Origin: Nicotiana tabacum
Taxonomy: Eukaryota > Streptophyta > Magnoliopsida > Solanales > Solanaceae
DNA length: 64,000 nt
Assembly (NCBI RefSeq): GCF_000715075.1
Contig: NC_134085.1
Coordinates: forward strand, 154,160,178 to 154,224,177
Reading direction: 5' to 3'
A model generated the notes under the pieces. The model had not been told where the DNA came from. It did not search any database and worked only from the letters and a program-made list of their open reading frames with translations. This document shows, piece after piece, positions 35,739 to 48,310 of this stretch. Position numbers and translations under genes: made by a program. The first letter of the stretch is position 1; every line of letters begins with the position of its first letter.

Positions 35739-37307
35739 CTTTTTTATAAGATAAATAAGCAAAAAATAATATCATTGATCAATGACACTAATCCTTTTTT
35801 TTTCTTTTTCTTTAGGACAGAAATGTGATGACTAATTGGATACTTCGTCTTGTTAATTGGGCCTCCGTTTATTTCAAGTAGTCACAGCCTTATAGGCAAT
35901 CGTTTTGGACCCGATGTTGATCAAAGCCCAAATATGTACACAACCCAAATATGAAAATTCCATGAGGAATTTACATAGAATACAACTCTTTAAAAATTTA
36001 CTTATATTTCTTACAACTGCTTTTACAAAATTACTTTTCATACAATTTATTTTAAAATTTTACCTTTTTAATTAAATTATGTACAATTTTTCATATCCTA
36101 AAATCTCTCCTTCATATTCTCTTTCACTTAAAAGATATCTCTTTCTAATTCTCTCTCACCTAATGTATCGATCACTATCAATTCTCCCCCCCCCCCCCAC
36201 ACACACACACATTTTCTCCAATAAAAGATATTCCAGTTATATCACAAGTGTCTATCCCTCTTTTCTTTGTATCATATATTCTGTGTAGATCAAAATGCAT
36301 AGAAAATACATTGCTCAGAAAATCATGGTCAGTGGTAGTAGAGGATCTGTGAAGAAGATTTGCTAGGGTAAATTTGTAGTGGTTAAGGATGATGATGATT
36401 TCTGTTTTAATTCGATAAAGAAAAGGTTTCAAGTTGTAGTAGTTTGTAGCGGCGGAGTAAATGCTTTTAAAGGTTCCTCAAAGGAATTTCATAGTAATGC
36501 CTACAATATATAGTATACTCCCAGCATATATATGCTAAACTTTTAGAGGCATTAACTATCATAAATAGTTCAGAATATATAGTATATTATCAGTTTAGAT
36601 GTTGAATCTTAATTGTTCATATTTTTCAATTTAGTAAACTACAATGCTTTTTCTATATGTGAAGCCTAAAGTCAAAGGAAAAATTATAGAAGATGAAGTC
36701 GAGGATGATTTTTATTGGGAGAAGGTTCAGAAAGGAAGAAAAATGGTGTTCACTAACGGAAAAAAACATTCAAAATATTATGTATCTGATATATACTACT
36801 AATAAATAAGGCCAAGCTAATACATAGTATATGTTATTACTATGTATGTGATGTATACTATTAATATATATTGTATATATACTATTAATATATATTGTAT
36901 ACAGTATATTATGTAACATATACTTATATTACAATGGTATATAACTATACAATATTTATCATATATCGAATATTTATATGATATACCCCAGCTTGTTATG
37001 GATTTGCTTAGGTGAATTTATTGAATATTTATCTGAACATATTATTGGTTTGATTAGTTTTACTGTTGTGTGGCAGTTGGAGATATGGTATTGTACGGAC
37101 AATGGGGGAATAATGGATACTTAGATGATGGGAGTAACAAAATCTTAGATTATTAAGCCATTTATTACGCGTGATGTGCCAAATAATATCACACCTATAA
37201 TATGCCAAGAACGAGAATTTTTAGGACTAACTATACGTTTTAGATTGTCATTCCCCTTAAATAGGGAATTTACCATATTACTAGAGTATAACTTTTATAT
37301 ATATGTG
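35739..37307. other. AT-rich intergenic sequence with short tandem repeats
   Basis: It includes a C15 run followed by (AC)n at 36185-36211 and a TATATACTATTAATATATAT-type repetition around 36785-36905. No gene or transposon end recognised. Confidence 0.5.
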
Positions 37308-40300
37308 TGTCAGACCTCCTTTTTACCCCTCCAAAAGATAATGTGATGTTGGATTGTGAGTTAAAGAGTTTTTTCCAATTAAAGTGACAATTTTGAAATG
37401 TGGATTATTTTGTTATTCAGAGCCGCCACTTGGAATTGATTTTTAGGTGTTCCAAGTCACCTTTCATTTGAATCCCTATTCAAAGGAAGATTTGACTCCT
37501 TATTATTAATCTGCAAAAACAAAGTTCGGGTAAGGAATTATGTTGACCGGGGAGAAGGTGTAAGGCATTCCCCGGGTCCCGTGGTTCTAGCACTTTCGCT
37601 TTATTGACTTAAACATGGCTTTAATTAATTATGAATAAACTGTGATTTCTATGATTTTCATGTTTTACCTATCCGCTTTTATTTATTACAAAAATGAGAT
37701 TATTTTTTAAACGAATCACGTGTGTAAATCCGTTTTGTTTATTGTGCCAAAATCATGTCACGTGTACGTGTACACAATTGCGATAATTGATTTATTAATA
37801 CTCACCTAAAACTTACTAACGATATGTGAGTTATTGCATGGAGAATTATCCTATATGTTAGATTTAAGAAAAAGTAGAGCCAACTAAATTCAAACCGAAT
37901 ACATGACCTAAATGACTAAAATGGCAAAAAATGAAAGCTTCAAAATTAATGACATGATGCGCACATTTAAAATCTATTGTGCCTATTCTATTATTTGCTT
38001 TGAAATTTATTTTTAAGAAATCCAAAACTTCAATAAATTACAACCAACACTCACATGGTCCATTCTACACTTTCTAGATAGTTTAAATTCCAAGTTTAAG
38101 AAGCATAATTTAATATACTAACTCAATGATGATAGAGGCGTAAACACACAAATAAAGAAAATTAAATTAAATTAACTAACATGCTCATGCTCAGAAACAC
38201 AACTTTATTCTCATTTGAAACATAAAAAGAGCAACGGAAATAATATATTAAACAAATATAGAGTTAGAAAATGGACCTAAAAAAAAAAAACCTTCCAACA
38301 TAGATAAGGAAAGTGAGCGGAAAACCTTGGATGACGATAACCTCAAGCGACGAAACATCAACTTGAAAAAATGTTGTTGTTTCACGTGAAAAAGTGGAAT
38401 GTTTTAAGGTGATTTCAATAGAGTTTTGGGTGTTGATTTTTGGACTGTATTTGGGTGGAAAAGGGGACTGTTTCAGGTGGATTTCATTGAGTTTAAGAGC
38501 TATTTTTCAGTTGCCTTTGGAGCTATTTTTTTGGCGTTAATGGAGGTAAGTTTTGCAGCATTTTTGGACAGCTTTTGCTGTAATTTTGGGCTGCTTTTTA
38601 ATGGGTTTTTTAGAGGAGGAAGATGAGTGACCAAGGGAGAATGCAGTGGTTGCCTTCTTCTCAGTATTCATCCGTGTGTGTGTGTTTTATGGAGGGGATA
38701 AAGATTGTGAGTGGTGGACAAGGAGTGGGGAACAAAGGAGAGTGAAGTAGGGACAAATGAGAGTGGGGGGACCAACGTAGGGGATAAGGGAAAGTGGAAA
38801 AATGGGTGAGAAGTGAGGTATTTGTGATATGAGTGTGCAAAAAATTCAAATATGGTAAAAAATTAGGTGTTCACAGCATGCCCCTCTTTGCTTGGAAACA
38901 TGAAGGGTTTTCATGCAAAGACAAGATGAGCGATATGACTAATTTTTGGCCATACCATTATTCAAAAGGGTAGAGACAAGACAGCGAGTGCTACCGAGTC
39001 CTGGTTTAGATAACCTACATATCTTGGGTTATAAAGGAATCAAGTTGCGTGTAATTCAAGAAAAATGATGGAATGATGAATTGAGGAGTCGAGTGAGGTT
39101 CCGTCGAGACTCCGGTCCCTGATCCTGTTATTATATCAAAATAAAAAAGGAACTAAACAAGCCTATCAACTATGAGTTACAAGATTCCAATCTTTGAGTC
39201 TTCTAAAGCTTGATCTTGAGTCTTGGATGGTTCTTCCTGCAGACTCTGATCTGAATCTTGATGCTCGTTAGCTGCAACCGCTGGTTCATTCTTCTTCAAC
39301 TTTTCGGATCAAGACGAGACATGCAGAGCTTGTGACTTCAACTATGTCTTGAGCAATCCACATCTTTTCTCCGCTTTTGCACTTTGGATTCACTTCTTTT
39401 CCTAGGAAAAAAGTACTTCTACTCGGAAATATGAGCTGGATCCCCCTAGGCGAAAAGGTTCTACCTGGGTTAAGCTATGAATACTAAGACTGGGCAAAGA
39501 GTACTTCTACCCGGAAATAGGAGCTGGATCCCCCTAAGAGAAAAAGGTTAAACCCGAGTTAAGCTACGTTAAAACAACCTAAGCGAAGAGTACTTTTACC
39601 CGGAACTATTAGCTGGATCCCACTACGAGAAATTGTTCTACCTGGGTTAAGTTATGAAAAATAAGCATGGGCGAAGAGTACATCTACCCGGAACTATGAG
39701 CTAGATCCCCCGAGGGGAAAATGTTCTACCTGGGTTAAGCTATGTAAAACAACCTGAGCGAAGAGTACATCTACCCGGAACTGTGAGCTGGATCCCCCTA
39801 GGTGAAATGGTTCTACCTAGGCTAAGCTACATAAAAACAACCTGAGCGAAGAGTACTTCTACCCCGAACTATGAGCTGGATCCCCTAGGCGAAAAGGTTC
39901 TACATGGGTTAAGCTGCGTAAAAACAACCTGAGCGAAGAGTACTTCTACCCTGAACTATGAGCTGGATCCCCCTAGGCGAAAAGGTTCTACCTGGGTTAA
40001 GCTATGCAAAAATAGAAGGTGTGAACAATAGTGATGTATGCCGAAAGTAAAAGAAAAATGGAGATTTTTAGGAGCTTACATTTGGTGACATTCATTCTTT
40101 TAGAATCATCTTTCTGCATGCATTGTTCCTGTTTCAAACAAAGAAAAATTTGTGAGTTTTCAAAGTGGTGGTTGGTTTGTGGCCTTGATGCCCTGAGTAG
40201 TTTGATTCATGACCACTGCTGTCGAAGAACTTATTCTGTCAGCGTGGCACCGAGATGCTTGACTGCTCTATATTATTTTCTGGAGACCTTGGCTTTCCAA

Positions 40301-41581
40301 ACTTTTGCCGAGATGGTTGGCCACCTGGGACTCAACCTTTTCAACTTCATTTGCCTTTATAGGCATTTTAATTTGATTTTCTCCTTCCAAGCATTTTGAT
40401 TTTGAAGCATCGGCCGCCATGGTCAGTCAAGGCCGACTTATGTCCCTTGATGAGGCTGGGTGCCTTTTTGCATATTAGCTTGTATCAAATGAGAACCCTG
40501 TAAATCAGTCTTACCATCCTTTCTTTGTCTTAGTTTCGAAACAGAGTTAAACCGAAAGAGATTCAAAGAAAACAAACAAGGGAATGGAGAATGAGTTTAA
40601 AACAAGAAGTGTCCCTTTCAGGGAAAGGAAAGAAGGACTTATCTGGAGTACATGTGGACTTCAATGGACATGACATGCCTTTTGGACTAGATGCCTGATC
40701 TGTGTAAACCGTCCAACTCTCAGAAATTCATCACAACTTTTTCCTCAAAATCGAGAAACCTAGCCAGCACTCTGTCGATGCCGATGACTGTGAGAATCCT
40801 CTTTTCGATCAGGGGCGCCCTTTGCGGGTTTTCACGAGCTGACCTCTCTCATTTCTCTACTCACCATCGCCTTATAGTGCTCTTTGCGAGTTTTCACTAA
40901 CAAGACTCTCTCATTTTGATTTCTTTGCTTGCTGTCGCCTCATGGTGCCCGTGTGGTTATTACCAATAAGACTCTCTCATTTTATTTCTCTCATTTGATT
41001 ACATCGGATCCAAGTAGTTGTATCCTCCAATTTTAGACATCTTTACCGATTGATCGGAAGGACTTGAACAAGATTTGGGGTAAAAAGAGTTTGAACTGAA
41101 TTACAACTTTGGAACCTTTTAGACGAACCATCGCCGAACCATTATAACATCTGCCCTAGTTTTACTTTTGGGGGAATTTGGATTTTTATTTTGGTGTGAC
41201 TGAACCCCAAAGAGAGGCTGCCTACGTAACTTTTCGGAATCAAGTCGAACGTAGTTCAGGGAGTTTTGGTTTTTGATTTTCTTTTGTTTTTTCTGTTTTG
41301 TTTTGTTTTCTTTCTTTTTCCTTTCCTTTTTCCTCTTTTTTTTTCATTTTCATATTTTTTTCATTTCAAATTCTCTGTCTTTTATTCCCTTTTTAGTATT
41401 TTTTTTTCATTTCATTTTCCAATAACACTTTCAGGTTTCAAAGAGGGTGATGAAAGAATGTGAGCCGACTCAAAGAGTTTGCAAAGGGTTGATAGTGTTT
41501 GGGTAGCGAGAATGAAAGCCTTCGTCATCCCAATTGGAGAATATTAGTACTATATGGAGGATCCAACATAGTACCTTTTGA
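37308..41581 (+). repeat. Left arm of the giant inverted repeat: Ogre-like LTR and leader, plus strand
   Basis: It starts TGTCAGACCTCCTTTTTACC, a typical Ogre/Tat LTR start, and runs through the AGCATGCCCCTCTTTGC block, a minisatellite (39405-40010), a polypyrimidine leader (41260-41415) and the first gag codons. Similarity to the reverse complement of 45219-50598 stops abruptly at 41581. The ORF-like stretches at 38426, 40031, 40691 and 41266 are non-coding repeat sequence. Confidence 0.85.
39405..40010 (+). repeat. ~88-bp minisatellite, about 7 copies
   Basis: Repeat units contain GAAGAGTACTTCTACCCGG, GAGCTGGATCCCCCTAGG and TTCTACCTGGGTTAAGC. Unit starts fall about 88 bases apart, near 39411, 39501, 39590, 39677, 39765, 39853 and 39940. 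Confidence 0.85.
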
Positions 41582-41999
41582 CTGCATTTGCATTGGCAAT
41601 TATTTCAGGGACATTTCCTTCGATGTGCCCCAAGTGCAACGCACTCTTTTGGAAGTACTCTTGTTGCAATGTATGGACCTTTCCAATACGGGAACCAATT
41701 TTCCGTCAGTTGTTCCAACTCTTTGTTTTATTTCCTTAAACTTTATATTCATTGCGATCTAATCCTTGATTCATTATTTCGAGGTCTGATAGCTTTCAGG
41801 ATCTGGGCATGAAGTCCACAAGCATGTCATGTTATTGAAATCTGCATTTAAAAGAACTAAAAAGAGAATAAGAAATAAAAAATGACAAGATTAAGAAAAG
41901 AGACATTCCTGGACAATGAAATGTTAATTTCATTTGATTTTTGATTTTTTTCTCTTTTTTTTCAATTTTTGAAGATAGAAGAGCTTACATCAGAAAGTA
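41582..41999. other. Unassigned spacer inside the inverted repeat
   Basis: It lies between the end of the left arm and the first gag-like sequence on the minus strand. No coding sequence is convincing in either direction. Confidence 0.4.
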
Positions 42000-42480
42000 A
42001 GACAATAAGGTAAAACATCTAGATCACACCCTGAGATATCCAGACGCAGAAAGGATAACAAGACTGGCAACTAAGACTCCCGTCTGATGGAGAACTTTCA
42101 TGCTTGGCGACCATTTTTTGGCTTTTCTTCTGTTTCGGCAATGGCTGCAACGACTTTCAGTGCCGGAAGCTTCACAAATCATTCCGACCATTGGCCCGAT
42201 GTTATGGGCAGGCAACAGATTGTTCATCACATCAGGAGCTTCTTCATCCCGAAAAATGATTCTTTCAGCTTCAATCAAATCTTCAACTGCCCTTTTGAGG
42301 GTCCAACAGTCCTCTGTACTGTGTTCTCACTGCTCGAGAGTGGTATTCACATCCAGCGTCAGCTCAGTGCGAAGGGGACTCGGGGTTTGGCCGGTTTGGG
42401 GCCACCGGCTGCAATAGACCTCGCCTGACTAGCTTTTGGAACAAACACGAGTATGATTCACCAATAGGGGTGAACTGATT
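42000..42480 (-). pseudogene. Duplicated gag C-terminal fragment joined to the protease
   Basis: The minus strand below 42480 reads as a second, frameshifted copy of the gag end found at 43554-43980. It has GESYSCLF, a CEYHS-type knuckle remnant, CWTLKRA-like and NNLLPAHN blocks in different frames. It follows the protease directly, where RT would be expected, so the region is rearranged. The last part (42024-42278) keeps one frame with PDVMNNLLPAHNIGPMVGMI. Confidence 0.65.
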
Positions 42481-43298
42481 CCTTTTGAAAGGCTCTCCTG
42501 GGCGAGGATTAACAGGTCTTTATAAATGGATGACTCGTCTTCTCCGTGAACAATAATCTCTTGCCTGTCGTGTTCGAACTTGACCATATGATGCAATGTG
42601 GATGGCACAGCTCGAGCCATATGGATCCATGGCCTTCCAAAAAGAAAGTTATAAGAAGTGTCCATGTCAACTACTTGGAAGACAATTTCAAAGTCAACTG
42701 GCCCAATTGTCATGGTGAGGTTGATCTCCCCAATGGTATCTCTCGCTGAGCCATCAAAAGCCCGAATGCGAACATTGCTAGGTCGGATTCTGTCTGTGTT
42801 GATTTTCATGCCTTGCAAAGTAGAGAGAGGGCATACATCTACACTCGAGCCTCCATCAACCATGACTCGCTTTACATAATGCCCCTCACATTTGACGACC
42901 AGGTGCAAAGCCCTATTGTGTCTGGCTCCTTCCTCGGGAAGTTCATCATCAGTAAAGGAGATTATGTTCACCTCGAAAAATCTGTTGGCCATCTTCTCTA
43001 ACTCATTCACTGTGGTCTTCTCTGAGACATGTGTCTCGTTCAGGGTCTTGATCAGTACACGTGCATGCTCTTTTGAGTGTAGGAGCAGAGATAGTAGAGA
43101 GATTTGTGCAGGAGTCTTTCTTAGCTGGTCAATGATTGAGTAATCGTGAACTTTCATCTTTTTCAAAAACTCTTCTGCCTCTTCTTTAGTGACAAATTTC
43201 TTTATTGGCAATTGTCCTTCTTTGATTTGCTTAGCCTTCCTCAACTCCTCTAGAGAGTAACACCTCCCTGATCGAGTCAAACCTCCAGTTTCCCCCAT
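42481..43298 (-). pseudogene. Ogre/Tat-type aspartic protease
   Basis: A minus-strand ORF from about 43298 with a leader (YSLEELRKAKQIKEGQLPIK), an EEAEEFLKKMKVHDYSI segment and the protease itself. The catalytic DGGSSVDVCPLSTL is near the middle, and VVDMDTSYNFLFGRPWIH is the second signature. The reading frame then runs into duplicated gag sequence instead of RT. The domain looks complete, but no downstream pol exists in the window. Confidence 0.85.
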
Positions 43299-43553
43299 TT
43301 CTTCTATGATTTACTTTCCTTTGTACGTCATCACAGTTTTGTTGTAGTTCTAAGGAATGGTTTTTGTATTTGTCACAGGGGGTTGCATGGCAGGTCTGAT
43401 TATGATCTGCTCTGTTATACCCTTTGTACTGCCATGATTCTGCCTTGTGATGGGGTGGCCTCCAAGGACATATAACCTTGGGCTTGGAACATTAGAGCGA
43501 ACTTCCAAACTCGTGACCTTGGGCACAAAAAAAGTTACCTTTTCTGAGCTCGG

Positions 43554-45217
43554 TCAACCTTTCACAATCAACGGCACATCTCGTCTTGGACTTACTTCCA
43601 GACTTGTCCCTTTTTGAATTGCTCCCACTATCATTTCTGCTTGACCGATCGGCTTGTATTCTTGATCTCGTCCAATCATTCCCACGAAATGAACATCGTT
43701 GTGTGCTGGAAATAGGTTGTTTGTAACATTGGGAGGGTCTTCGACATTTGTTACCACAATTAACTTTTTAGTGATGAGTCTTTCTATAGCTCTTTTTAGA
43801 GTCCAACAGTCATCAATGCTATGTCCCGGGGCACCTGAATGATATTCACATCTAGCATTTGCTTGAAATCCATTTGAATCAGGATGCATATAGTGGGGAG
43901 CGATGGGTCCAATCACGCCCATCTATTTCAGCTTCTAGAAAAGACTAGAGTATGGTTCAGCCAATGGGGTGAATTTTTCCACCGGCCTCTACTCTCGACC
44001 GTAATCCTGCCTGGGACGAGCATTGTAAGGTGCCCAAAAATTTTATTGCTGAGGTCGGGGGTTCCTTGGAGCTGGTGCACGTATCTGTTGATTGGTAGGC
44101 CGAACAAAGGATTGAGCATTAAACACTGTATATTGTGGTGGGCCCACTGAGTATTGAGGAATTGGTGGAGGATAATAATGTTGAGGGTAATTGGATTGCC
44201 CCTGTGGAACTTGTACATAAGGGTGCGATGCCCCTTTTTGAACTTCCCTAGATCCAGAAGTCATCGTAGAACCTTCATCTCTCTCTTTCCTATTTGCAAA
44301 ATTTCCCGACCCATTTTGGATCGATTGGGTGGTGGCTTTGAGAGCAGCCTGGCTTACAATCCTGCCAGTCTTTAAGCCATTTTCGACCATTTCCCTATCT
44401 TGATTGATTCTGCAAAAGGCCTACCCATTGCAGACATCATGTTTTGAAAATAATCAGGTTCTTGAGCCTCCAGAAAAACAGTGATCAACTCATGATTATC
44501 CATGGGTGGCTTAACTCTAGCCACTTGCTCCCTCCACTTGATGGCATACTCCCTAAAGCTTTCTGTTGGCTTTTTCTTCATATTGGATAGGGAATTGCGA
44601 TCTGGTGCAATATCAATATTGTATTGGAATTGCTTGACGAAAGCCTGGGTCATGTCGTCCTAGGCATGACAATGAGAGATGTCTTGGTCAATGAACCATT
44701 CAGAGGTTACCCCCATAAGACTTTCTCCAAAATATGCCATCAATAATTCTTCTTTTCCACCTGCACCTCTCAGCTGGTTGCAGTACCTTTTCAAGTGGGC
44801 GATAGGGTCGCCGTGTCCATCATACTTCTCGAATTTTGGGGTCTTGAATCCTGATGGTAAATGGATGTGAGGGAACATACCTAGATCACCGAATGAAATA
44901 CTTTTGTGACCACTTAGTCCTTTTATGTTCTTTATGTTTTGTTCAAGACTTTTCATTTTCCTGGCCATCTCATTCGTCTCACTTGGTTTTTTAGGCTTTT
45001 CATTTTTCGCTGGTGACTCGTACTGAAGAGTCTGATTGTAGGGAGCCGAAACCCTAAAAGCCATATTTGGAGAGCAATATTGGCCATCATAAGCCTGAGT
45101 TAGTGGCTCATTGTTGGGCCTCATCATAGGAAGTGGTGGAGGGATTGTATATACTGGTGCACCTGACACGATGAGAGGGGTGTTCTTGACCGGTGAGACC
45201 GGTGGTCGCATATCCAA
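43554..45217 (-). pseudogene. Ogre/Tat-type gag, broken
   Basis: Gag lies on the minus strand in pieces. 45217-44660 has GFKTPKFEKYDGHGDPIAHL and CNQLRGAGGKEELLMAYF. 44653-44372 has FREYAIKWREQVARVKPP and NMMSAMGRPFAES. 44390-44043 has KTGRIVSQAALKATTQ. 43922-43554 has the CEYHSGAPGHSIDDC zinc knuckle. A TAG at 44660-44662 stops the first piece, and further frame changes occur near 44380 and 43930. The protease follows downstream at 43298, the normal order for an Ogre-like element. Confidence 0.88.
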
Positions 45218-46799
45218 AAGATACTATGTCAGATCCTCCATATAGTACTAATATTCTCCAATAGGGATGACGAAGGCTTTCATTCTCGCTACCCAAACAC
45301 TATCAACCCTTTGCAAACCCTTTGAGCCAACTCCCATTCTTGATCACCCTCTTTGGAACCTGAAAGTGTTATTGAAAAATGAAATGAAAAAAAAAGAAAA
45401 AAAAAACAAAAAAAGGGAAGAAAAGACAGAGAATTTCAAATGAAGAAAAAACAAAAATGAAAAAAAAAGAAGAAAAAGGAAAAGAAAAAGAAAAAAAATA
45501 AAACAAGACAGAAAAACAAAAGAAAATCAAAAACCAATACTCCCTGAACTACGTTCAACTTGATTCCGAAAGGATATGTAGGTAGCCTCTCTTTGGGGTT
45601 CAGTCACACCAAAATAAAAATCCAAATTCCCCCAAAAGTGAAACTGGGGCCGATGTTATAATGGTTCGGCGATGGTTCGCCTGAAAGGTTCCAAAGTTGT
45701 AATTCAGTTCAAACTCTTTTTACCCCAAATCTTGCTCAAGTCCTTCCGATCAATCGGTAAAGATGTCCAAAATTGGAGGATACAACTACTTGGATCCGAT
45801 GCAATCAAATGAGAGAAATAAAATGAGAGAGTCTTATTGGTGAAAACCCATACGGGCACAGTGAGGCGACAGTAAGCAAATAAATCAAAATGAGAGAGTC
45901 TTGTTAATGAAAACTCGCAAAGAGCACTATAAGACAATGGTGAGTAAAGAAATGAGAGAGGCCAGCTCGTGAAAAACCGTAAAGGGCACCCCTAATCGAA
46001 AAGAGGATTCTCACAGCCATCGGTATCGACAGAGTCCTGGCTAGGTTTCTCAATTTTGAGGCAAAAGTTGTGATGAATTTCTGAGAGTCGGACGATTTAC
46101 ACAGAGCAGGCATCCAGACCAAAATGCATGTCATGTTCATTGAAGTCCGCATATACTCTAGATAAGTCCTTCTTTCCTTTCCCCGAAAGGGACACTTCTT
46201 GTTTTAAACTCATTCTCCATTCCATTGTTTGTTTTCTTTAAATCCCTTTTGGTTTAACCCTGTTTTGAAACAAAGACAAAGAAAGGATGGTAAGACTGAT
46301 TTACAGGGTTTTCATTTGATACAAGCTAATATGCAAAAAGGCACCCAGCCTCGTCAGGGGGCATAAGTCGGTCTCGACTGGCCATGGCGGCCGATGCTTC
46401 GAAATCAAAACGCTTGGAAGGAGAAAATTAAATTGAAGTGCCTATAAAGGCAAATTAAGTTGAAAAGGTTGAGTTCCACGTGGCCAACCATCTCGGCAAA
46501 AGTTTGGAAAGCCAAGGTCTCCAAAAAATAATACAAAGCAGTCAAGCATCTCGGTGCCACGCTGACAAAATCAGTTCTTCGACAGTAGTGGCCGTGAATC
46601 AAATTACTCAGGGCATCAAGGCCACAAACCAACCACCAATTTGAAAACTCACAAATTTTTCTTTGTTTGAAGCCGGAACAAAGCACTACAGAATGATGAT
46701 TCTAAAAGAACGAATGTCACCAAACGTAAGCTCCTAAAAATCTCCATTTTACTTTTACTTTCGGCATACATCACTATTGTTCACACCTTCTATTTTTAC

Positions 46800-48075
46800 A
46801 TAGCTTAACCCAGGTAGAACCTTTTCACCTAGGGGGATACAACTCATAGTTTCGGGTAGAAGTACTCTTCACTCAGGTTGTTTTTACGCAGCTTAACCCA
46901 TGTAGAACCTTTTCTCCTAGGGGGATCCATCTCATAGTTCCGGGTAGATGTACTCTTCGCTCAGGTTGTTTTTACGTAGCTTAGCCTAGATAGAACCGTT
47001 TCACCTAGGGGGATCCAGCTCACAGTTCCGGGTAGATGTAATCTTCGCTCAGGTTGTTTTACATAGCTTAACCCAGGTAGAACCTTTTCCCCTCGGGGAT
47101 CTAGCTCATAGTTCCGGGTAGAAGTACTTTTCGCCCATGCTTATTTTTCATAGCTTAACCCAGGTAGAACCATTTCTCCTAGGGGAATCCAGCTAATAGT
47201 TCCAGGTAGAAGTACTCTTCGCTCAGGTTGTTTTAACGTAGCTTAACTCGGGTTTAACCTTTTTCTCTTAGGGGGATCCAGCTACTATTTCCGGGTAGAA
47301 GTACTCTTCGCCCAGGCTTAGTATTCATAGCTTAACTCAGATAGAACATTTTTTCCTATGGGGATCCAGCTCATATTTCCGTGTAGAAATACTCTTCGCC
47401 CAGGCTTAGTTTTCGTAGCTTAACCCAGGTAGAATTTTTTCACCTAGGGGGATCCAACACATATTTCCAAGTAGAAGCACTCTTCGCTTAGGTTATTTTA
47501 CACAGCTTAACCCAGGTAGAACCATTTTTCCTAGGGAGATCCAGCTCATATTTTCGGGTAGAAGTACTCTTCGCCCAGGCTTAGTTTTCAAAGCTTAACC
47601 CAGGTAGAACCTTTTCTCCTAGGGGGATCCAGCTCCTATTTCCGGGTAGAAGTACTCTTTGCCCAGGCTTAGTTTTCATAGCTTAACCCTGGTAGAACCT
47701 TTTCGCCAAGGGTGATCCCGTTCCATATTTTCGGGTAGAAGTACTCTTCGCCCAGGCTTAGTTTTCAAAGCTTATCCCAGGTAGAACCTTTTCGCCTAGG
47801 GGGATCCAGCTCCTATTTCCGGGTAGAAGTACTCTTCGTCCAGGCTTAGTTTTTATAGCTTAACCCAGATAGAACCTTTTCTCCTAGGGGGATCCAGCTC
47901 CATATTTTCCGGTTAGAAGTACTCTTCGCCCAGGCTTGTTTTTCGTAGCTTAACCCAGGTAGAATCTTTTCGCCTAGGGGGATCCAGCTCATATTTCCGG
48001 GTAGAAGTACTCTTTGCCCATGCTTGTTTTTTGTAGCTTAACCCAGGTAGAACTTTTTCTCCTAGGGTGATCCTA
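46800..48075 (-). repeat. ~88-bp minisatellite, about 14 copies
   Basis: Same unit as 39405-40010 in reverse complement, with GTACTCTTCGCCCAGGCTTA, TTAACCCAGGTAGAACC and GGGGGATCCAGCTC. Unit marks recur every 87-90 bases from about 46861 to 48007. Confidence 0.87.
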
Positions 48076-48310
48076 CAATTTTGTCAGTAATATAGGGTAC
48101 CAACCCTTGGTTACATTTTATTTTTCAATAATACATGGCACCAGTCCCTGGTTACATTTCCTTACCAGTATAGGGTACGCCATTCCCTGGCTTTGTTTTC
48201 CAACATAAGGTACATCAATCCTTAGTTGAGACACCATTTAGATAATTAGGGTACACCATTCCCAAAGAATCATATTTTCCTAGGGTACACCAATCCCGAC
48301 ACTATAGTGC
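48076..48310 (-). repeat. Second tandem repeat, ~45-bp unit
   Basis: Four to five diverged copies of a TAGGGTACACCAATCCC-type unit with CCTGGTTACATTT spacers. It has no counterpart in the left arm. Confidence 0.65.

Noticed and set aside
40031..40399. 122-codon ORF in the left Ogre arm, with a counterpart at 46405-46686
   Set aside because: Both lie in LTR sequence. The two versions differ by frame-breaking changes and show no known domain, so the opening is by chance.
41266..41463. Phe-rich ORF suggesting a membrane protein
   Set aside because: It is a translation of the polypyrimidine leader tract of the retroelement.
46800..48310. CRISPR-like array
   Set aside because: Repeats are contiguous diverged minisatellite units with no unique spacers, and the genome is a plant.
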